64,000 nucleotides of DNA from Aquidulcibacter paucihalophilus (lineage in GTDB: Bacteria; Pseudomonadota; Alphaproteobacteria; Caulobacterales; Caulobacteraceae). The translations under genes were made by a program, and so were the position numbers. The stretch covers positions 1,414,501 to 1,478,500 of the forward strand of contig CP127384.1 of assembly GCA_030285985.1 (NCBI GenBank). The letters are read 5' to 3'. Numbering within the stretch: the first letter of the stretch is position 1; every line of letters starts with the position of its first letter. Below, piece by piece: positions 56,737 to 64,000 of this stretch. The notes under the pieces are model-generated. The model worked only from the letters and a program-made list of their open reading frames with translations, was not told the origin of the DNA and did no database searches.

Positions 56737-59586
56737 ATGAGCGTGATTCAAAAGAGTGCAGGTGTTGATATCCGGCGTGTCGGCCAGCTCGGCTGGCGAG
56801 CGGGACTGATGAGTTCGGTCGCCCTCGCTCTGGTCGCGGTGCCCTCCCTTGCCTGGGCCCAGGACACCGGCCGCACCACCGCCGCGGCGGCCGCCCGCGC
56901 ACAGGATCCGGAGTCTCAAGAGGCCGACGAAGACGCCGCAGAACTCGACGACGTCGTCGTAACCGGAACGGCCATCCGCGGCGTCGCGCCGGTCGGCTCC
57001 GCCACGGTCGGGATTTCCCAGGAAGACATCGTCCAGGCCCCCGCTCGCGACGCAAGCGCGCTGGTCGCCCGACTGCCGCAGGCTTCCAGCCAGGGCACCA
57101 CATTGACGTCCAGCGGCGGTCGCGCCGCCGGCGTCAACCTGCGGGGTCTCGGCAACAATGCCACCCTCGTCCTCTTCGACGGCCGTCGCGTTGTTCCCCA
57201 GGGCGGCAACGCCCAGGTGTCCGACCCCAACCTGGTGCCGTTCTCGGCCATCGAGCGGGTCGAGGTCGTCACGGACGGGGCGTCCGCCATCTACGGTTCG
57301 GACGCCGTCGCCGGCGTGGTCAACTACATCCTCCGCCGGAATTTCGACGGCCTCGAACTCAGCAGCCGCTACACCACCACCCTGTATGACCAGTACGCCA
57401 TCGATGGTGTGTTCGGACGGACGTGGGACGGCGGCAGCCTGCTGGTCGCCGGCTCCTATGACACCAACGACAGCGTGGGCCGTGATGTGCGCGACTACAT
57501 GTTGCAGGACCTGCGCCCCTACGGCGGCAACGACAACCGCTTCATCGGCACCACGGTCTTCCCGGACGAGCGCGGTGCCCTGATCATCGGCAACACCGTC
57601 TACGGCCTGCCGTCCACCAATGGCGTGAGACCGACGTCGGCGCAGGTTCTGCCGCTGGCGGGAAATCCCTCGCTCAATGATCAGTCGAACCTCTATGATT
57701 TCTACACGGGCCGCGAACGCTATGCCTTCCTGATCAAGGCGCGCCAGGAAATCGCGCCCGGCATCGACGTCGGCTACACCGGAATCTACAACCGACGGAC
57801 CAATGAATCCCGCGCCGGTGACGGCTTCGAGCGCATTTCCATCCGGGTGCAGCCGACCAGCCCCTACTATATTCCGGGCATGCCGAGCCCCACGGGCAAC
57901 CAGACGGTCGTCTACAACTATTCGCTCAACAACCCGGACACGTCCCGCTCGCAGGACAACCTCGAAGAGACGTTCAACCACTCGATTGACCTGACGGCTG
58001 AACTGCCGATGGACTATCGCTTCACCGGCCTGATCACCTACGGCAAGACGGATTCCTGCAACGTCTGCCAGGCCCAGGTGAACACCACGCGGGCCAGCGT
58101 CATCGCCAATGACCTGTCCTACGGGTTCAACCCCTATCTGACGGGACGCCAGGCCGCGGCTGATGCGCTCGTGGGTGGTTTCATCCAGCAGTACGACACG
58201 GTTCTGTTCGACTCGGTCGCCAAGATCGATGGGGCGCTCTTCACCTTGCCGGCCGGTGACGTCCGGGTGGCCGTGGGTGCCGAGTTCTCGCGCTACAAAC
58301 TGTATCTGAAGGCCCAGAACACGCTCAACCTGACCAATACCTACCAGACCTCGCGCTTCACCAAGAGCGACCGGGACGTGGTGTCGGGCTTCGGTGAGGT
58401 GTTCATCCCGATCGTCGGCGGTGCGAACGCAATGCCGTTCATGGAGTCCCTCGATCTGAGTCTGGCTGTCCGCTACGACGACTATTCGGACGCTGGAACA
58501 ACCACCAATCCGAAGGTTGGCCTGACCTGGCGCGCCAATGACGAACTGCTGTTCCGGGCCAGCTGGGGCACCTCTTTCCGGGCACCGACCCTGATCGAGT
58601 CCAATCCCGCCACCGTGGGTCAGACCAACCGGGCCTTTATCAGCAACGGGGCCGGCGATCCCGCGATCCCGATCACCAACGTCAGCACCGGCCAGAGCGC
58701 TGTCCTGACCCGCACCGGCAACACCGCCGGCCTGCAGCCCGAGTCCGCTGAAATCTGGTCGATGGGTGCCGAGTACACTCCGAACTTCATCCCCGACCTG
58801 CGGCTGAGCCTGACCTACTATAACGTCGCCTACGTCGACCGGATCGAGAACCTGCCGAACCAGACCCTGATCCTGGCGAGCCCGGGCAACCTCGCCCTCT
58901 ACCGCGACTTCTTCATCACCGCGCCCCAGCCCACGACCTGCGTCAACGGCAACATCTCCACCTACAACCCGGCCTATGTGCCGTGGTTGACGGACCCCAA
59001 TGCGGTGTTCTCGCCGTCGACGATCAATGACTGCTCGCTGGTGGGCATCATCGCCGGTGGACGCCTGAACCTCGGTGATGTGCGCCAGAGTGGTCTCGAC
59101 TTCTCGGCAAACTACAATCTCGAGACCGAAATGGGCGACTTCCGCTTCTCGGGCAGCTTCTCCAAGATCCTGAACCTTGAGAAGAGCATCGTCGCCGGCG
59201 GTCCGCTGTTCGATGCGCTGGACACCATCGGCTTCCAGGTCAGCGAACGGGGGCGGTTGGGTGTCAACTTCAACCGCGGCGGCTTCGACGCCAATCTGTC
59301 CGCCAACTACACCGGATCGTATCTGAACAATGCGACCATCACCGTCGGCGGCCTGAGGTTGCCGAACACCGAGGTGCCGTCGTGGACCACGCTCGACGCC
59401 GGGATCGCCTATGAGTTCGAAGGGGGCGCATCCGGTGCCTTCGACGGTGTCCGCGCCTCCCTGAGCATCCAGAATGTCCTGGATGAGGAGCCGCCGATCG
59501 TTCTCAGCGGTGCCACTGCGGTGGATCTCGGCAATCACAACCCGTTCGGGCGGATCTTCTCGTTCGAGATCAGCAAGCGGTTCTAG
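56737..59586 (+). CDS. TonB-dependent outer-membrane receptor
   Basis: A 949-residue receptor. An unusually long leader with a signal peptide ends near LAWAQ (residue 43). A TonB-box-like DDVVVTG segment sits near residue 72, then the plug domain with LVARLPQASSQG, GVNLRGLGNNATLVLFDGRR and IERVEVVTDGASAIYGSDAVAGVVN. The 22-strand barrel follows and ends with ILRSFEISKRF-like sequence (visible end FEISKRF). Family members import siderophores, B12 or carbohydrates and oligomers. Position in the catabolic island suggests uptake of the growth substrate rather than iron. An AGGGAGGAAGAG ribosome site precedes ATG 56737. A strong hairpin separates it from the next gene. Confidence 0.95.
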   Translation: MSVIQKSAGVDIRRVGQLGWRAGLMSSVALALVAVPSLAWAQDTGRTTAAAAARAQDPESQEADEDAAELDDVVVTGTAIRGVAPVGSATVGISQEDIVQAPARDASALVARLPQASSQGTTLTSSGGRAAGVNLRGLGNNATLVLFDGRRVVPQGGNAQVSDPNLVPFSAIERVEVVTDGASAIYGSDAVAGVVNYILRRNFDGLELSSRYTTTLYDQYAIDGVFGRTWDGGSLLVAGSYDTNDSVGRDVRDYMLQDLRPYGGNDNRFIGTTVFPDERGALIIGNTVYGLPSTNGVRPTSAQVLPLAGNPSLNDQSNLYDFYTGRERYAFLIKARQEIAPGIDVGYTGIYNRRTNESRAGDGFERISIRVQPTSPYYIPGMPSPTGNQTVVYNYSLNNPDTSRSQDNLEETFNHSIDLTAELPMDYRFTGLITYGKTDSCNVCQAQVNTTRASVIANDLSYGFNPYLTGRQAAADALVGGFIQQYDTVLFDSVAKIDGALFTLPAGDVRVAVGAEFSRYKLYLKAQNTLNLTNTYQTSRFTKSDRDVVSGFGEVFIPIVGGANAMPFMESLDLSLAVRYDDYSDAGTTTNPKVGLTWRANDELLFRASWGTSFRAPTLIESNPATVGQTNRAFISNGAGDPAIPITNVSTGQSAVLTRTGNTAGLQPESAEIWSMGAEYTPNFIPDLRLSLTYYNVAYVDRIENLPNQTLILASPGNLALYRDFFITAPQPTTCVNGNISTYNPAYVPWLTDPNAVFSPSTINDCSLVGIIAGGRLNLGDVRQSGLDFSANYNLETEMGDFRFSGSFSKILNLEKSIVAGGPLFDALDTIGFQVSERGRLGVNFNRGGFDANLSANYTGSYLNNATITVGGLRLPNTEVPSWTTLDAGIAYEFEGGASGAFDGVRASLSIQNVLDEEPPIVLSGATAVDLGNHNPFGRIFSFEISKRF

Positions 59587-59594
59587 GCCTCTGG

Positions 59595-59623
59595 TCGGTC
59601 CCGCTCACGTCGAGCGGGACCGA
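59595..59623 (+). terminator. strong hairpin between the TonB receptor and ThuA genes
   Basis: TCGGTCCCGCTC (59595-59606) pairs perfectly with GAGCGGGACCGA (59612-59623), 12 pairs and a five-base loop, eight bases after the receptor stop. No T-run follows, so attenuation or mRNA-end protection is as likely as full termination. Confidence 0.55.
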
Positions 59624-59645
59624 TCGATCCAGGAAGGTTTCCCCG

Positions 59646-60554
59646 ATGAAGACGTCAATCCTCGCACGTTTTGCAATCGCTTCTGCGGTGGCCGTCCTCA
59701 TCGTCGGCTGCGCGCACGCACAGGCCCCGGCCCCCGTTTCGGCCGCCCCGACGGTCCGCCCGCAAGGGCCTCCGGATCCCTATGAGGGTCGAAAGAAGCT
59801 GCTGGTCGTTGCCGACGTCCAGACCGGCTTTCATCACAACTCGATCAGCCATGCGATGGCGACGATCGAACAGATGGGGCGCGAAAGCGGCTTCTACGTC
59901 GCCTTCCTGCGGACGGATTCCCAACTCATCACGTCCGAGCCGATCGTCGGCAGTGGCGCGCGATACGCGGGCCGGCAGATCAACGCCCGCAACCTCGACT
60001 ATTTCGACGCCATCTTCTTCCTGGGCAGCGGGGAGGGGACCCTGACCGACCAGCAGAAGGCGGATCTGCTCGCCTTCGTCCACGATGACGGCAAGGGCTT
60101 CATCGGCGGCCACGCCTCGACCGTCGCCTTCTACAACTGGCCCGAATACGGCGAGATGATCGGCGGCTTCATGGATGGCGAGTTCGCGGTCCAGCCCATG
60201 CAGCTGGTCGTCGAGGACCCGGACTTCCCCGGTGCCCGCGATTTCCCGACCACCTTCACGGACCAGTTCCAGTTCCTGAAGGCGCCCTATGACACCGGAG
60301 ACGTCCACACCATCCTGCGTCTGGATCCGGCCCGACTGACAGCCGAGCAACTGGCCCGGCGACCGGACGGCGATTTCCCTGTTGTCTGGGCGCGCAACTA
60401 CGGCCGGGGCCGGGTCTACATCTCCACCTTCGGCCATCTCGATGATCCCTGGGACCAGCCGGCGGTCCGCGAACTTTACCTTGAAGGCATCAAATGGGCG
60501 CTGGGCCTGACCGATGCCGACGTCACACCTGACACCCAGCCCCAGCCCCAGTAA
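59646..60554 (+). CDS. ThuA-domain lipoprotein
   Basis: A 302-residue lipoprotein. The lipobox VLIVGC sets Cys22 as the lipidation site. The mature part is a class I glutamine-amidotransferase-like ThuA fold: KKLLVVADVQTGFHHNSISHAM, NLDYFDAIFFLGSGEGTL, DDGKGFIGGHASTVAFYNW, YGEMIGGFMDG and a final VVWARNYGRGRVYISTFGH with HLDDPWD. ThuA-domain proteins often neighbour sugar-oxidising PQQ or GMC dehydrogenases, as here, yet their reaction is rarely known. The Cys nucleophile of true amidotransferases is absent. The gene is 16 bp upstream of the PQQ dehydrogenase. Confidence 0.9.
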   Translation: MKTSILARFAIASAVAVLIVGCAHAQAPAPVSAAPTVRPQGPPDPYEGRKKLLVVADVQTGFHHNSISHAMATIEQMGRESGFYVAFLRTDSQLITSEPIVGSGARYAGRQINARNLDYFDAIFFLGSGEGTLTDQQKADLLAFVHDDGKGFIGGHASTVAFYNWPEYGEMIGGFMDGEFAVQPMQLVVEDPDFPGARDFPTTFTDQFQFLKAPYDTGDVHTILRLDPARLTAEQLARRPDGDFPVVWARNYGRGRVYISTFGHLDDPWDQPAVRELYLEGIKWALGLTDADVTPDTQPQPQ

Positions 60555-60570
60555 CGAGACGGAGCGAGCC

Positions 60571-62535
60571 ATGAGAACGACCATGATGAAGGGTGTGGGC
60601 GCGAGCCTGGCGCTGGCCCTGCTGGCCGGCTCCCCCGTCCTTGCCCAGACGCTGCCGACCGACCAGTGGCCGAGCTACGGCCAGAACGCGGGCAGCACCA
60701 ATTTCTCGCCGCTGGACCAGATCACGGCGGCAAACGTGTCGACCCTCCGGCGGGCCTGGACCTTCAACTATGGAGGAGGCACCGACAATGAGGGCGACCG
60801 CGGCCTGAGCTTCCGCTGGGAGGCCACTCCGCTGATCATCGGCGGCGTGATGTACGTCTCGACGCCATCCAACCCGGCCATTCCGGACCTCAAGTCGACG
60901 ATCACGGCGCTGGAGCCCGAGACCGGTCGTGTGATCTGGAAATATGAGTCCGATCGCAACATTCACGGCCGGGGCCTGGCCTACTGGCCGGGCGACGGCG
61001 AGGTCGGTCCGCGGCTCTTCTTCGCGACCGAGCAGGGCTATCTCCGCGCCCTCGACATGGGCACCGGTCAACTCGCTGCCAGCTTCGGAGAGCAGGGCGA
61101 GATCGATGCCTATGTGGGCGTCGTTTCCGAACTGGTGGGCGAGACGCGCCGGGATACCTGGACCATCCCCAATCCGGCTTCGATCTACCGCAACCTGGTC
61201 ATCACCGGCGCCCGGCCGGGGGAGGCAGGACCTCCGGGACCGCGCGGCGACATTCGTGCCTGGGATGCCCGGACCGGCGCCCTGGTCTGGACCTTCCACA
61301 CGGTGCCGCAGGAAGGCGAAGCCAACAACGACACCTATTCCAACGACGAATGGCGCGACCGCAGCGGGGCCAACGTCTGGTCGACCATGACGGTCGACGC
61401 CGAGAACGGAATCGTCTTCGCGCCGGTGGGAGACCTGAACGGCCGCGCTGCAGGGCCAGAGCTCTATTCGGCCAGCCTGCTGGCGCTGGACGCCGCCACC
61501 GGCCAGCTCAAATGGTTCTTCCAGATGACCCACAAGGATCTGTGGGACTGGGACCAGCCGACGCCGCCCGTACTGGTGGATTTCACCGCGAACGGCGAGA
61601 CCGTCCCGGCCATCGCCCTGACCGGCAAGCAAAGCCTGTTGTTTGTGTTCAACCGACTGACCGGCGAGCCGTTGCATGAGGTCGAGGAGCGGCCGACGCC
61701 GCGCAGTGATGATCCTGCGGATCTGGCCTGGGCCACGCAACCCTTCCCGGTCCGGCCCGGCCCGCTCGCGCGGACCAGCATGACCCGCGATGAAATCCCC
61801 AACATCACGCCGGAGCAGTACGCCTACTGCACCACCTTCTGGGACCAGAACAACATTCTGAGCACCGGCCTGTACGGCCGTCCGCTGCTGACCCGCGGCA
61901 CCCTCAGCTTCCCGTCGACCCTGGGCGGTCCGAACTGGGGCGGCCCGTCGTGGAGCCCTCAGACCGGCCTGTTCATCGTCAACGTCCAGAACATGGGCCA
62001 GTACCGCCCCGCCGGGCCGGCCGGCCGTGGCTTCGGCGTCGGCGCGGGCCCCCGTCCGCCCGCTCCGGCGGCCCGCCCCGCAGGCGAAGCCGGCGCTGCG
62101 CCGGCAATCGTCCAGTCGGGCTTCAACTTCCGGGTCGACGCCAACACGGTGTTGCCCTGCACGCCCACACCGTGGGGCGAACTGGTGGCGGTCGATATCA
62201 ACAAGGGCGAGATTGCCTGGCGCGCGCCGCTCGGATCGATCCCGGGTCTCGGGGCCGAAGGCGTCGATCTCGGCGCGCGCAATCTGGGTGGCAACATCCA
62301 GACCGCGGGCGGACTGGTCTTCATCGGCGCCACCAATGACCGCCAGTTCCGCGCCTATAACTCGCGGACCGGGGAACAACTCTGGTCCGTCGAACTGGAC
62401 GCCAGCGCCCACTCCACGCCGATCACCTACATGGGCAAGGACGGAAAACAGTATGTCGTGGTGGTCGGAGCGGGCGGCACCGCCGTCGGCTCGCGGCGCA
62501 TGTCCGACACCCTGAACGCCTTCGTCCTTCCCTAG
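60571..62535 (+). CDS. PQQ-dependent periplasmic dehydrogenase
   Basis: A 654-residue quinoprotein with an eight-bladed propeller. A signal peptide ends near VLAQ (residue 26). WPSYGQNAGSTNFSPLDQI opens blade 1; blade motifs with G-x-W or A-x-D-x-x-T-G occur (LDMGTGQLAASFGEQG, ALDAATGQLKWFFQMTHKDLWDWDQPTPP). The K-D-L-W-D-x-D segment is the PQQ/metal site. A Gly/Pro/Ala-rich insertion lies around residues 475-515 (PAGPAGRGFGVGAGPRPPAP), absent in most relatives. There is no haem c motif, so electrons go to a separate cytochrome or ubiquinone. It likely oxidises an alcohol or sugar in the periplasm. No pqq synthesis genes are present here. Confidence 0.92.
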   Translation: MRTTMMKGVGASLALALLAGSPVLAQTLPTDQWPSYGQNAGSTNFSPLDQITAANVSTLRRAWTFNYGGGTDNEGDRGLSFRWEATPLIIGGVMYVSTPSNPAIPDLKSTITALEPETGRVIWKYESDRNIHGRGLAYWPGDGEVGPRLFFATEQGYLRALDMGTGQLAASFGEQGEIDAYVGVVSELVGETRRDTWTIPNPASIYRNLVITGARPGEAGPPGPRGDIRAWDARTGALVWTFHTVPQEGEANNDTYSNDEWRDRSGANVWSTMTVDAENGIVFAPVGDLNGRAAGPELYSASLLALDAATGQLKWFFQMTHKDLWDWDQPTPPVLVDFTANGETVPAIALTGKQSLLFVFNRLTGEPLHEVEERPTPRSDDPADLAWATQPFPVRPGPLARTSMTRDEIPNITPEQYAYCTTFWDQNNILSTGLYGRPLLTRGTLSFPSTLGGPNWGGPSWSPQTGLFIVNVQNMGQYRPAGPAGRGFGVGAGPRPPAPAARPAGEAGAAPAIVQSGFNFRVDANTVLPCTPTPWGELVAVDINKGEIAWRAPLGSIPGLGAEGVDLGARNLGGNIQTAGGLVFIGATNDRQFRAYNSRTGEQLWSVELDASAHSTPITYMGKDGKQYVVVVGAGGTAVGSRRMSDTLNAFVLP

Positions 62536-62543
62536 GAACACCC

Positions 62544-62577
62544 GGGCGGCCGCGTCCCTGACGGGGCGCCGCCGCCC
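62544..62577 (+). terminator. weak hairpin between the PQQ dehydrogenase and MFS genes
   Basis: GGGCGGC (62544-62550) and GCCGCCC (62571-62577) form a seven-pair stem around a 20-base loop rich in GC. It is a possible terminator or processing site; there is no T-run. Confidence 0.3.
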
Positions 62578-62624
62578 GCCCGCGCGCCTGTCGCGTGCCG
62601 GGTCACTGCAAAAGGATTTCGACC

Positions 62625-63941
62625 ATGGACTCCGCCGCATCCGCCGCGCCCCGCAGGACGAACGCCCGTTACGGCGTTCTCGCCCTGATCGCGGTCGGCA
62701 CCATGATCAACTACCTGGATCGCTCCCTGCTCAGCGTGGCGGCGCCCTCGATGACGGCGGAGCTCGGCATCGGCGCGGCGACCATGGGCATCCTGTTCTC
62801 GGTCTTCTCCTGGAGCTATGCGATGGCCCAGATTCCGGGCGGCGTGCTGCTAGACCGGTTCGGGGTTCGCCTGACCTATTTCTGGTCTGTCACCCTCTGG
62901 TCGATCTTCACCCTGCTGCAGGGGCTGGCCACCAGCCTGGGCGCCCTGCTGGGCTTCCGGTTCGCGCTCGGCGCGGCCGAGGCTCCCTGCTTCCCGGCCA
63001 ACAGCCGGGTGCTGGTCAGCTGGTTCCCGCAACATGAGCGGGCCCGGGCCAACAGCGTCTACACGGTCGGCATGTACTCGGGGATCGCCTTCCTCAGCCC
63101 GGTCCTGTTCTGGATCACGGCGACCTGGGGGTGGCGGGCGCTGTTCATCATCGCCGGCGCGGTGGGGCTGGTCTTCGCCGTGATCTGGCTGCTGCGCTAT
63201 CGCGAGCCCCAGGAGAGCCCCAAGGCCAACCAGGCCGAGCTGGACTATATCACCGCCGGCGGCGGCATCGCCGCCCAGGGCCGCACGCCGTTCGCCTGGA
63301 AGGATGTGGCCTGGCTGCTCAGCAAGCGTCAGATCCTCGGCGCCTCGATCGGCCAGTTCGCGACCAACGCAACCCTGGTCTTCTTCCTCACCTGGTTCCC
63401 CACCTATCTGGTCACCGAGCGTGGCATGCCCTGGCTCAAGGTCGGCTGGGTTGCCGTCCTGCCGTTCATCGCCGCCTCCATCGGCGTCCTGATCGGCGGG
63501 CAGCTGTCCGACCGTCTGGTCAAACACAGCGGCTCGGCCACCTTCGGCCGCAAGCTTCCGATCGTCGGCGGCCTGCTGCTGTCCTCCACCATCATCCTCG
63601 CGGCCTTCCTTGAGAGCGACACCATGGTGATCGCCGTCATGTCGATCGCCTTCTTCGGCCAGGGCATGTCGAACCTCGGCTGGACCCTGATCTCGGACGT
63701 TGCCCCGAAGCGGCTGGTCGGGCTGACGGCGGGCGTGTTCAACTTCTGCACCAACCTGGCCGGCATCGTCACGCCGATGCTGATCGGCTTCATCGTCGCC
63801 GCGACCGGCTCGTTCCTGGGCGGCCTCGCCTTCATCGGCGTGATGGCCCTGATCGGGGCGCTTTCCTACACATTCCTCGTCGGCAAGGTCGAACGCATCA
63901 TCGAACCCGCCGACCGCCAGCCGCCGGCAGAGGGCGTGTGA
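62625..63941 (+). CDS. MFS transporter of the anion:cation symporter (ACS) family
   Basis: A 438-residue inner-membrane transporter with 12 helices. The first-helix motif TMINYLDRSLLSVAAPSM and the loop IPGGVLLDRFGVRLTYFW are hallmarks of ACS carriers for hexuronates, glucarate, galactonate or similar carboxylates. APCFPANSRVLVSWFPQHERARANS is the second conserved segment (core quoted: FPANSRVLVSWFP). Start ATG 62625 follows AAAGGA; the open frame before it has no site. It most probably imports the acid made in the periplasm by the PQQ dehydrogenase, or the primary substrate itself. It follows the dehydrogenase by 89 bp. Confidence 0.93.
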   Translation: MDSAASAAPRRTNARYGVLALIAVGTMINYLDRSLLSVAAPSMTAELGIGAATMGILFSVFSWSYAMAQIPGGVLLDRFGVRLTYFWSVTLWSIFTLLQGLATSLGALLGFRFALGAAEAPCFPANSRVLVSWFPQHERARANSVYTVGMYSGIAFLSPVLFWITATWGWRALFIIAGAVGLVFAVIWLLRYREPQESPKANQAELDYITAGGGIAAQGRTPFAWKDVAWLLSKRQILGASIGQFATNATLVFFLTWFPTYLVTERGMPWLKVGWVAVLPFIAASIGVLIGGQLSDRLVKHSGSATFGRKLPIVGGLLLSSTIILAAFLESDTMVIAVMSIAFFGQGMSNLGWTLISDVAPKRLVGLTAGVFNFCTNLAGIVTPMLIGFIVAATGSFLGGLAFIGVMALIGALSYTFLVGKVERIIEPADRQPPAEGV

Positions 63942-63997
63942 GTTCGGCCAGACCCGAACGCTCGCCGCACAGTAATTCCCAGTTCAGGAAGTTTGAG

Positions 63998-64000
63998 ATG
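63998..64000 (+). other. probable start codon of the next gene (cut off)
   Basis: The window ends with CAGGAAG followed by seven bases and ATG at 63998-64000. This has the form of a ribosome site plus start codon for a further gene of the catabolic island, whose product cannot be seen. Confidence 0.4.

Noticed and set aside
56377..59538. A minus-strand open frame of 1053 codons opposite the TonB receptor
   Set aside because: The receptor on the plus strand is complete with plug and barrel; the antisense frame is a by-product of codon bias.
63978..63985. CAGTTC near the window end as another site of the TonB-upstream motif
   Set aside because: A lone six-base match is expected many times by chance in 64 kb.

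Overview
The window is high-GC DNA from an alphaproteobacterium, most likely a member of the Caulobacterales (Brevundimonas/Caulobacter-like). This is inferred from the housekeeping order trpE-ppiD / tpiA-secG-pyrG, the protein style and the codon bias. No tRNA, rRNA, CRISPR array, transposase or integrase was seen.

Layout. 1-5289 is core: the start of trpE and a PpiD-type chaperone on the minus strand, then tpiA, secG and pyrG. 5290-7260 holds an unreported-looking 59-residue Cys-pair protein (minus strand) and an isolated pair of type II secretion minor pseudopilins, gspJ-gspK. 7377-32959 is the striking part: about 25 kb dominated by multihaem c-type cytochromes and their partners. On the plus strand are a five-haem c554-like protein, a lipoprotein with two HbpS/GlcG (DUF336) domains, an outer-membrane beta-barrel and a 1308-residue decahaem protein fused to an LVIVD beta-propeller. 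Facing them on the minus strand are a CpdA-like phosphodiesterase and a CHASE2 class III adenylate cyclase, divergent from a TPR/beta-barrel protein and a FecR-domain protein. After an ordinary NADP glutamate dehydrogenase (gdhA) comes a minus-strand operon of three: a FAD/NAD(P) oxidoreductase with two cyclic-nucleotide-binding domains and four [4Fe-4S] motifs, a b-type membrane cytochrome, and an FHA-TM-decahaem cytochrome. Divergent from these is ccmFGHI, the late part of a cytochrome c maturation system.

My reading (inference) is that this is a cAMP-linked electron-transfer system spanning the envelope: cytoplasmic reductant, membrane cytochrome b, a periplasmic membrane-tethered decahaem, then further multihaems and an outer-membrane barrel, with its own cyclase, phosphodiesterase and haem-attachment machinery. 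I do not recognise it as a described system.

33046-39535 carries a thiamine-diphosphate enzyme with a possible N-terminal membrane anchor plus an aldehyde dehydrogenase, a small secreted protein, a DUF305 His/Met-rich protein and a second LVIVD-repeat protein. 39933-48130 is nitrogen assimilation: amtB, a TorF/Gcw_chp porin-like protein, gltD and gltB. 48298-49894 is a minus-strand set of four small genes led by a membrane-anchored LuxR-type regulator.

50193-63941 is a catabolic island: a LysR regulator divergent from aldehyde dehydrogenase, thiamine-diphosphate enzyme, class III CoA-transferase and HpcH/HpaI (CitE-like) lyase genes, followed by a TonB-dependent receptor, a ThuA-domain lipoprotein, a PQQ-type dehydrogenase and an ACS-family MFS transporter. 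Together they suggest uptake, periplasmic oxidation, CoA activation and C-C cleavage of an organic acid or alcohol whose identity cannot be read from the sequence.
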